Assembly (NCBI GenBank): GCA_040905475.1 | Contig: JBBDRM010000039.1 | Location: 7,128-45,434 of the forward strand | Reading direction: 5' to 3' | DNA: 38,307 nucleotides | From: Actinomycetota bacterium | GTDB taxonomy: Bacteria > Actinomycetota > AC-67 | The notes under the pieces: generated by a model | Seen by the model: only the letters and a program-made list of their open reading frames with translations | Told to the model about the DNA's origin: nothing | Databases searched by the model: none | Part shown: positions 32,273 through 38,307 of the stretch, in pieces | How positions within the stretch are numbered: the first letter of the stretch is position 1 | Layout of the letters: the number at the start of each line of letters is the position of its first letter | Made by a program: the position numbers and the translations under genes

Positions 32273-34741
32273 TCAGGCTCGCTCGACGAGCTCGCGGAGC
32301 GCGGCGCAGAACTCCTCGGACAGCTGCGACATCGGGGCGGCCAGGGCCTTCTTGAACGCGGCTTCGCGGTAGTGCTCCCGCTTGAGCTCGTCCCCGCGCA
32401 TCATCGCCTGGGTCAGGCCGGCCGGGTCGTCGAGGTCGAATGTGATCGATGCGTCCGGGGTCAGCAGCTCGGCAACACACCCGCGCGCCGGGGCGATCAC
32501 CGGGCGACCGAACGAGAACGCGAGCATCACCGAACCGGAGTTCAGCACCTCGCGATGCGGCAGCACCACGACGTCGGCGGCGTTGATATAGAGCTGCAGG
32601 TCCGTGTCGGGGATCCGGTTGAAGTTGCCGATGATCCGCGGATCGGCTTCGCAGCGATCGATGAGCTCCTCGACCTCGGGGAAGGGGCTGGGCGGACCGA
32701 CGACGATCAGCCGGCTCTCGGGCTTCGCCCCGGCAACGGCGGAGAACGCGTCGAGCAGCGCATCGACGCGCTTGTACGGCCGGATCCCGCCGACGAAGCA
32801 GAACACCGTGTGCTCGGGCTTCAAGCCCAGCTCGGCGCGCGCGCGTTCCTGGTCGATGACGTTCGGATAGACGTCCACGTAGCTGGGATGTGGAACGACG
32901 ACGATCTTGTCCGGCGGCAGCGTGTAACGCGCGGAAACGAGCTCGGCCGTCCCCTCGCACATCACATGGATCAGGTCGGCGCGGTTCGCGAGCTCCTGCC
33001 GGAACGCGGCCTCTTCGTCGGGGAACCGGCACTCGTGCGGGAGCACGTTGTGCACCGTCCAGACGAGCCGCGCACCGCGCTCCTGCAGCGCCGCGACCGT
33101 CGACAAGAACTTCCGTCCGTGCTGCCGTGCCTCCTTGGGCGTCAGCCCGGCCCCGAGGATCGGCGCCGTCCAATGGACGTGCACGACGAGGTTCCGGCCG
33201 AAGGACGCGAGCCGTGACCCGGCGAGCGTGGCGACGTCCTCGACCGGCAGCGCGGTCACGCGCTGTCTCGTCCCGGCCGAATACAGCATCTCCGCGTACG
33301 GGTTCCCGGGAGATTTCGGGTAGTAGGCTACGGCGATCCCCCGCGAGGTCCCCTCGCGCGCGTTGAGGTCGCGCAGGAACGTGTCGAGCTCGGCCGCGCG
33401 ATGCTCGAAGGTGTGCTCGCGGATCACGACCTCCTGGAGCTTGGCGACGAGCGCCTGCGCCTCGGCCGGCTTCGCTAGGAAGCGGCCGATCATGGCCTCG
33501 AGCTCCTCGGGCGTGGTGTAGGACGGCACATCCCCGAGGCCGATGTCGCGCAGGCCCAGGACCGCGTTCGTGATCGGCAGCGACCCGGAGATCAGGCACT
33601 CGTACACGCGGGAGTTCACGTTGCCGTACGGCTGCGTGGTGTGATTCTGATCGTCGAGCACGATCGCGGCCTGGCGGTAGAGCGACGGGAGCGTAAAGAA
33701 GCTCGTCGGCCCCTTCCACGCCGGGAGGAGATCCTCGGCCATCCCCCGCTCCTTGCCGTAGATGGCGAGCGGGAAGTCGAGGCGACAGCTGCGCAACGCG
33801 CGGAAGAGCTGCCGCTCCCGCCCCCAGAGGTTGACGGTCGTCACGACGCCGTGGCGTGGCGTCGACGGAGCGGCCGGCTCGAAGAGCTCGGCGTCGACGC
33901 CGATCCGCAGAACGCCGGTGACGCCGGGGTACACCTTCGTGATCTCGGCCAGCGTCCGCTCGGACGAGCCCAGGACCGCGTCGTACAACGCGAGGGAGGG
34001 CACCACCTTCCACTCGTCGGTTCGGTTCCGGATCCACGCGATCCGGGTCAGGTCCGGCGGGAGGCGAAGGAGATCGACGTCGTCCAGGAGCGCCAGGAAG
34101 ATCTCGGTGCCGTCGGGGACGTCGTACCAGCGGTCGCGCGGCAGGTACACCACCTCGAACCCGAGACGTTCGAGGTAGCGTCCGAGCCCGACGGCCACGT
34201 AGACGTCGCCACGGCCCTCGAAAAGGTCGACGGTGTACACCGCCATCGCGATGCGACGCTTCCCGGTCTGGAACGCGGTCTTGGAGACCGCCTTCAGGTA
34301 CGCGTCCCGGACCCCGGCGGCCTCGGTCAGCTCATGGTCGGCGATGACCTTGGGCATGCGGGCCGCCTTCTCCACGGGCGTGCCCGCCGTGAGCCCGCGC
34401 CGGATGCGCCGCCGGCGGATGCGCTCGAGCGTCGCGCCGGGGTTGCGAAGCGCTCGCAGCACCCCGAACGCGAACCACCCGGCCCGCCACAGACCCGAGT
34501 CGTAGATCTTGGAAAGCCGGCGGTGGTAGGTGGCGGATTCCTCGCGAGCCCGCTGAAGCTGCGCCTTGAGCAGCTCCTCGGAGCGCTCGGCGGCCTCCTT
34601 CTGCGCCGCGAGCATCCTCGTCGCTTCCTCGAGCGCCCGGCGCAGGTCCTCGGGATCGGCCCCCGCGTACGGCTCCTCCCCGGCCGGCGGTGCGGCTTCG
34701 GGGTCGCGCGCGGATTCGTCCGGGGCGTTGCCCTCACGCAC
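32273..34741 (-). CDS. Two-domain glycosyltransferase (CgeB-like plus GT4) with coiled coil
   Basis: An 822-residue fusion. Residues about 31-80 are a Glu/Ala-rich coiled coil. Residues about 150-465 form a GT-B domain of the CgeB/DUF3880-like kind, with EIFLALLDDVDLL, RIGVDAELFEP and YGNVNSRVYECLISGSLP. Residues from about 466 form a second GT4 enzyme, starting GIAVAYYPKSPGNPY and containing FCFVGGIRPYKRVDALLDAF and a closing LNSGSVMLAFSFGRPVIAP. Two transferases in one chain suggest two sequential sugar additions. The GTG at 34741 overlaps the upstream GT2 stop by eight bases; in-frame sequence further upstream lies inside that gene and is unlikely to be used. Confidence 0.9.
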   Translation of the reverse strand: MREGNAPDESARDPEAAPPAGEEPYAGADPEDLRRALEEATRMLAAQKEAAERSEELLKAQLQRAREESATYHRRLSKIYDSGLWRAGWFAFGVLRALRNPGATLERIRRRRIRRGLTAGTPVEKAARMPKVIADHELTEAAGVRDAYLKAVSKTAFQTGKRRIAMAVYTVDLFEGRGDVYVAVGLGRYLERLGFEVVYLPRDRWYDVPDGTEIFLALLDDVDLLRLPPDLTRIAWIRNRTDEWKVVPSLALYDAVLGSSERTLAEITKVYPGVTGVLRIGVDAELFEPAAPSTPRHGVVTTVNLWGRERQLFRALRSCRLDFPLAIYGKERGMAEDLLPAWKGPTSFFTLPSLYRQAAIVLDDQNHTTQPYGNVNSRVYECLISGSLPITNAVLGLRDIGLGDVPSYTTPEELEAMIGRFLAKPAEAQALVAKLQEVVIREHTFEHRAAELDTFLRDLNAREGTSRGIAVAYYPKSPGNPYAEMLYSAGTRQRVTALPVEDVATLAGSRLASFGRNLVVHVHWTAPILGAGLTPKEARQHGRKFLSTVAALQERGARLVWTVHNVLPHECRFPDEEAAFRQELANRADLIHVMCEGTAELVSARYTLPPDKIVVVPHPSYVDVYPNVIDQERARAELGLKPEHTVFCFVGGIRPYKRVDALLDAFSAVAGAKPESRLIVVGPPSPFPEVEELIDRCEADPRIIGNFNRIPDTDLQLYINAADVVVLPHREVLNSGSVMLAFSFGRPVIAPARGCVAELLTPDASITFDLDDPAGLTQAMMRGDELKREHYREAAFKKALAAPMSQLSEEFCAALRELVERA

Positions 34742-35681
34742 CGGCGTACTCCTTCCAGGTGAGCGCGTTGAACTCCGGCCGCACCCCGTCGCGGCCCTCG
34801 GTGCCGTCGGCGATCGCGGCCGCGACGAGGGCCTCGTACGCGCCGAGCAGCTCCGGGTCGATCTTCCTGCGCCACGCCGACAGCGAGCGTTCGAGGTCCT
34901 CGAGCATGACCTCGAGCGGCGACGAAGTGAACGTCCGCCCGAACAGGATCCGGTTCCGCACGAAGTAATAGACGTAGTAGGGCGCCGGCACGCTTCCCCA
35001 CGAGCGCCGGAAGTGCCGCACGCGCGAGCGCGGCTCGAGCAGCACCTTCCAGCCGGCGCGGCGCGCACGGACGTTGAAGTCCGTCTCCTCGAAGTACAGG
35101 AAGTAGCGTTCGGGAAGGAGCCCGATCTCGTCCAGGAGCTGGCGGCGCACGAGCATGCTCGCGCCGGTCGCGTAGTCGATCGGCATCACGCTTCGCGCCT
35201 TGACCTCTTCCTCGGGCTTGCCCATGTCGGGCAGGACCGGCTTCCCGCCCTGGTTCCAGTCGATCCGGCCGCCGTTGAACAGCAGCGTGCTTCCGTCGTC
35301 GCCGCGAACCAGCCGGCTGCCGACGATCCCGGCTTCAGGGAATCGGGACATGGTCCGCGCCAGACGCTCGAGGCTGTCGGGCTCGACGACGGTGTCGGGG
35401 TTGAGGATCCACACGTAGTCGGCGTTGCGTTCCAAGGCGTAGCGGATGCCGAGGTTGTTCCCGCCGGCGAACCCGAGGTTCTCCTCGGACTGGATCAGCG
35501 GCGTCGTGCCGATGCCGGCCGTCAGCTCGGCGCGGGCGGCAGGGTCGGAACCGTTGTCGACCACGACGAGGAACTGATTGCGATACGTGCTCCGCCGGAG
35601 CGACGCGACGCAACGGACGGTGTCGTCGCTCCTCATGTAGTTGAGGACGATCGTGTAGATCCGGGGCGGGAACGAGGTCAC
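34734..35681 (-). CDS. GT2 glycosyltransferase, rhamnosyltransferase-like
   Basis: GT-A fold enzyme, 315 residues, resembling WbbL-type rhamnosyltransferases. DNGS (42-45), NLGFAGGNN (68-76) and the DXD-equivalent NPDT (94-97) bind the nucleotide sugar. YFLYFEETDFNVRARRAGW is the acceptor-side signature of this group. A TAGTTT box ends six bases before the GTG at 35681, matching the leaderless pattern here; a GTG six bases earlier is the alternative. If the GMD/RMD enzyme makes GDP-rhamnose, this enzyme could be a user, but that is inference. Confidence 0.9.
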   Translation of the reverse strand: MTSFPPRIYTIVLNYMRSDDTVRCVASLRRSTYRNQFLVVVDNGSDPAARAELTAGIGTTPLIQSEENLGFAGGNNLGIRYALERNADYVWILNPDTVVEPDSLERLARTMSRFPEAGIVGSRLVRGDDGSTLLFNGGRIDWNQGGKPVLPDMGKPEEEVKARSVMPIDYATGASMLVRRQLLDEIGLLPERYFLYFEETDFNVRARRAGWKVLLEPRSRVRHFRRSWGSVPAPYYVYYFVRNRILFGRTFTSSPLEVMLEDLERSLSAWRRKIDPELLGAYEALVAAAIADGTEGRDGVRPEFNALTWKEYAGA

Positions 35682-35687
35682 GGGCAC

Positions 35688-35693
35688 AAACTA
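35688..35693 (-). promoter_or_regulatory. -10 box giving a leaderless GT2 mRNA
   Basis: TAGTTT on the minus strand ends six bases before the GTG at 35681 with no Shine-Dalgarno sequence between. It lies in the 66-bp gap after the GT2-methyltransferase gene. Confidence 0.4.
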
Positions 35694-35747
35694 CCCGCGG
35701 GCAAGGGTCGCCTCAACGCGGTCGAGCCTCCGTGGCTGGTCACGGCG

Positions 35748-37415
35748 TCAGCGGCCGGGAACCGGCCGGGCGACGACGAGCACGATGTCCCCGAGCCACC
35801 CGAACGGGATGCGGGGGTCGGCGACGGACGCCAGCCCCCGCACGGCGCGCGCGACCTTCTCGTTCTGCCCTTCCATCCGGCCGGCGACGTACGAGAGCTT
35901 GAACGACCGGGGCGCGACCTCCCACTGGACCATCCGGAAGCCGGCGCGCGAAAGCATCTCCGACAGCGTCTCGGGGGCGAAGTAGTGAAGGTGCGAGCGG
36001 ATGAACCACGGCCAGGTGCGCCCGCGCAGCCGGGAGTGAAGCCCGTCCACATTGACGGTCGAAAGCACGAGCATGCCTTCTTCGTCGGTGACACGCCGCA
36101 GCCGCCGGAGCGCGGCGAGCGGATCGCTCAGATGCTCGAGCACGTCGAGCATCACGATCGAGTCGGCGCTGCCGGGTGCGTCGGCGAGGTCCTCGATCGT
36201 GCCCTGGCGGAGGTCGACGCCGAAGCGCTCGACGCCCTGCTCGACCGCCCACTTCGAAGGTTCGATCCCGCGCGCCTCCCAGCCGTGCTGCCGCGCGACG
36301 TCGAGGAAGACCCCCATGTTCGAGCCGACCTCGAGCAGCTTGCGGCCGCGCGCGACGTAGCCTTCCATCGCGCCGGCGATCCACGAGAAGAGCTCCCGGC
36401 GGCCGGCCTCCTCGATGAGGTACTCCTCGTCGACGACGCGGCGGTAGCCCTCGATGATGTCCTCGCCGCCGATCGTCGGAACGGCCGAAACCATCCGGCA
36501 GCGGCGGCACTGAACGATGTCGTCGTGGCTCGACAGAGCGCTCGTCGTGCACGCGAACTCGCTCACCGGCACGTCCCCGTGCGCGGTCGCGCGATAGACG
36601 AGGACCTGATCGTTCGCCCCGCAGAGCGCACACGCGCGCTCGACCTCGGGCCCGTCGCCGAGCTTGCGAGCCTTGCGGCGCTTCGCCGCGACGGGGTACC
36701 GGCTCCCGCGGCGACCGCGCTCCCCGAACCGCTTCGAGGCGTACCCGACGCTTCCCGTGACGTACTTCAGCGAGCGCGACACCGAGATCGACGACGACTC
36801 CTTGGTATAGCGCGTCGGGATCGGGACCTCGACCACGCGCTGACCGGAGGTGACCGCGTCGATCAGGAACTGCGAGTCGAACATGAAGTCGTCGGAGTAG
36901 CTCCGGAACGGCATCGAGAGCAGGCACGTGCGCGTGTAGGCGCGCAGGCCCGAGTGCATGTCGGTGAACCGCGCCCCGAGCAAGAGGTTCTCTACGGTCG
37001 TCGTGAATCGGTTGCCGAGGTACCGGTACAGCGGCATCCCGCCGCCCATCGGGTCGCCGAGCCCGGCGAACCGCGACCCGAAGGTCATGTCGGCGTCGCC
37101 GGCCAGGATCGGCGCGATCAGCAGCGGCACCGCCTTGGGGTCGTACTGGTAGTCGGGATGCAACAGCACGATGACATCGGCGCCTGCGCGAAGCGCCTCG
37201 GCGTAGCAGGTCTTCTGGTTGCCGCCGTAACCACGGTTGACCTCGTGGACGTGGACCTCGATCCCGAGGTCGCGGGCGAGCTGCACGGTCTGGTCGGAGC
37301 TCGCGTCGTCCACCAGGATGAGCTGATCCGCGACGCCGGCCGGGATGTCGGCCACCGTCTTCGCGAGGGTTGCCTCCGCGCGGTAAGCGGGAAGCGTGAT
37401 GACGACCTTGGGCAA
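35748..37415 (-). CDS. GT2 glycosyltransferase fused to zinc-motif methyltransferase
   Basis: A 555-residue fusion. Residues 1 to about 225 are a GT2 domain of the polyprenyl-phosphate glycosyltransferase kind, with LPAYRAEATL, LVDDASSDQT and HPDYQYDP as the metal-binding site. Residues about 262-310 carry two CxxC pairs (CALC at 262-265, then CRRC), as in zinc-motif C-methyltransferases of deoxysugar pathways. The rest is a class I methyltransferase with LEVGSNMGVFLD and MLDVLEHLSDP. The TTG at 37415 follows GGAG by five bases and gives a normal GT2 N-terminus; the open frame extends 54 residues further without a family match. A TAACAT box (37450-37445) is a suitable -10. Confidence 0.88.
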   Translation of the reverse strand: MPKVVITLPAYRAEATLAKTVADIPAGVADQLILVDDASSDQTVQLARDLGIEVHVHEVNRGYGGNQKTCYAEALRAGADVIVLLHPDYQYDPKAVPLLIAPILAGDADMTFGSRFAGLGDPMGGGMPLYRYLGNRFTTTVENLLLGARFTDMHSGLRAYTRTCLLSMPFRSYSDDFMFDSQFLIDAVTSGQRVVEVPIPTRYTKESSSISVSRSLKYVTGSVGYASKRFGERGRRGSRYPVAAKRRKARKLGDGPEVERACALCGANDQVLVYRATAHGDVPVSEFACTTSALSSHDDIVQCRRCRMVSAVPTIGGEDIIEGYRRVVDEEYLIEEAGRRELFSWIAGAMEGYVARGRKLLEVGSNMGVFLDVARQHGWEARGIEPSKWAVEQGVERFGVDLRQGTIEDLADAPGSADSIVMLDVLEHLSDPLAALRRLRRVTDEEGMLVLSTVNVDGLHSRLRGRTWPWFIRSHLHYFAPETLSEMLSRAGFRMVQWEVAPRSFKLSYVAGRMEGQNEKVARAVRGLASVADPRIPFGWLGDIVLVVARPVPGR

Positions 37416-37444
37416 GGGAGCTCCGAGCCGATCTCGACGTTCCC

Positions 37445-37450
37445 ATGTTA
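37445..37450 (-). promoter_or_regulatory. Possible -10 box of the GT2-methyltransferase gene
   Basis: TAACAT on the minus strand places transcription start near 37438, leaving a leader of about 22 nt containing the GGAG that precedes the TTG at 37415. Confidence 0.4.
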
Positions 37451-37601
37451 GCCCGCCCCGCAGCACGAGGACGGAACCGGGCGTAGCAAGGGGGCGTACG
37501 GGACACGAGCTGTTAGAGTTGCTCAGGGTGGCATACCACCAGCGTCGACACTCGTACACGATCAGTATCTCCCCCATCTTCGACTCGTACAGGGCTTGCG
37601 T

Positions 37602-38084
37602 GTGATACGCACCGCGGCTGTCATCGCAGGATCGATCGCCGGACTTGGAGTCGTCGTAACCTGGCTCGGGAGCAGGGATCCGATGCGGCGTGGCCGGATC
37701 GCGGCGATCGCCTCGGGGTCGTCGATCGTGGTCGGGATCGCGCTCGCCTGCTCGGCGCTCGTAACGCTCGGCGATCAGACTCTTTCCTTCGCGCGCGCGA
37801 ACCAGACGGAGGTCGGACGGCTGCCGCCGCCCATGCCGGAGGCCCTGGTGTCCGCGGCTCGGAGCGAGCTGCGCCGGGGGGAAACCTGGACGCTGTACAC
37901 GGCGAGCGGTCGCTGCCGCGAGGACGCGCTCCGCTATTTCTGGATCGCGTTCAGGCTTCTGCCGAATGCGGCGGAATGCGACAAGGTTGCTTCCGTGATC
38001 ATCGCATATCGCCTCGACGACTTCGCGGAGGTCCTTGGGAACGTCGTCGCGAGAGGGAACGGTTGGGAGGTGATCCGCCCATGA
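37602..38084 (+). CDS. Small two-helix membrane protein of unknown function
   Basis: Predicted 160-residue protein with two N-terminal membrane helices (roughly 4-22 and 35-58) and an extracytoplasmic domain of about 100 residues with two Cys (in SGRCRED and NAAECDK) that could form a disulfide. No family is recognised. The GTG at 37602 is chosen because AGGG lies seven bases upstream; a TTG six bases earlier is an alternative. The stop overlaps the next start (ATGA), so the two genes are coupled. It is divergent from the GT2-methyltransferase gene, and the 186 bp between shows no other gene. Confidence 0.7.
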   Translation: MIRTAAVIAGSIAGLGVVVTWLGSRDPMRRGRIAAIASGSSIVVGIALACSALVTLGDQTLSFARANQTEVGRLPPPMPEALVSAARSELRRGETWTLYTASGRCREDALRYFWIAFRLLPNAAECDKVASVIIAYRLDDFAEVLGNVVARGNGWEVIRP

Positions 38085-38307
38085 GACCCGCGGTCGCTGG
38101 GCTGCTCACCACCGTCGTGCCGGCCATAGTCGGCCGCCGCTGGATCTCCGGCGCGGCGCCGTTGCGGTGGGGCGCAGGAGGCCTGCTCGGGTTCGTCTTC
38201 CTCGGATGGGGCGCGATGCTGGGGGGCCTGCTCGGCGGTGTCCTGCCGGGCGCGTTCGTCGTTCTGGCCGGCGCCTGGATGCTCGGACCCCGGTTCCGCA
38301 TCCGCCT
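38081..38307 (+). CDS. Membrane protein, 3' end beyond the window
   Basis: Only the first 75 residues are present, beginning MRPAVAGLLTTVVPAIVG. Three hydrophobic segments are visible, rich in Gly and Leu, consistent with the N-terminus of a polytopic membrane protein. A GGGAGG lies about ten bases before the ATG, which overlaps the preceding stop. Location beside a glycan locus suggests a polymerase or flippase, but too little sequence is present to tell. Confidence 0.65.
   Translation, partial: MRPAVAGLLTTVVPAIVGRRWISGAAPLRWGAGGLLGFVFLGWGAMLGGLLGGVLPGAFVVLAGAWMLGPRFRIR

Noticed and set aside
34566-37451. 961-codon plus-strand open frame
   Set aside because: It lies opposite three well-recognised glycosyltransferase genes and its translation shows no family motif.

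Overview
This is a GC-rich, densely packed actinobacterial window. The three F420 genes occur in their actinobacterial forms: fused CofG-CofH FbiC, FbiA, and FbiB with a C-terminal flavin domain. A BldC-type regulator, a DUF3105 membrane protein, frequent GTG/TTG starts and several apparently leaderless mRNAs point the same way. I cannot name the genus. No rRNA, tRNA, transposase, phage gene or CRISPR array is visible.

Layout. 1-2417: a 16-C run at the edge, then a long coiled-coil protein with an Ala/Pro/Lys tail (minus). 2418-2698: an intergenic block with three successive hairpins and a plus-strand terminator-like element, possibly a small RNA. 2699-7616: F420 biosynthesis, with fbiC (minus) divergent from fbiA-fbiB (plus). 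7656-8399: DUF3105 protein. 8404-9846: GHMP sugar kinase and a BldC-like regulator (minus). 9847-10081: tandem GGGAC-N4-GTCCC boxes resembling DosR/DevR sites. 10082-13576 (minus): a GDP-sugar short-chain dehydrogenase, UDP-glucose dehydrogenase, UDP-glucuronate decarboxylase and an 86-residue protein. 13642-16574 (plus): a glycosyltransferase and a Wzm/Wzt-type glycan ABC exporter.

16593-21417: two divergent secreted proteins, a right-handed beta-helix protein and a SpoIID/LytB protein, that end in the same family of 44-residue repeats. These form a kilobase-scale inverted repeat around their shared promoter region. 21440-23799 (minus): WecB-type UDP-GlcNAc 2-epimerase and a GT4 glycosyltransferase. 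23874-27895 (plus): a YfhO-family membrane protein overlapping a UDP-HexNAc 6-dehydrogenase. 27906-28658 (minus): a methyltransferase. 28854-32260 (plus): a tightly coupled set of a small membrane protein, a NoeA-like protein, a membrane sulfatase-fold protein and a 64-residue basic protein. 32273-37415 (minus): a double-glycosyltransferase fusion, a rhamnosyltransferase-like GT2 and a GT2-methyltransferase fusion. 37602-38307: a small membrane protein and a partial membrane protein running off the edge.

From about 8.4 kb onward most of the window is a surface-glycan locus. It makes nucleotide sugars (UDP-GlcA, UDP-Xyl, probably a GDP-deoxyhexose, UDP-ManNAc and its uronic acid), assembles them with glycosyltransferases, decorates them with methyltransferases and perhaps the sulfatase-fold protein, and exports a glycan through Wzm/Wzt. 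The least described parts are the paired repeat-tailed secreted proteins, the NoeA-like/sulfatase unit, the DosR-like boxes and the structured RNA candidate.
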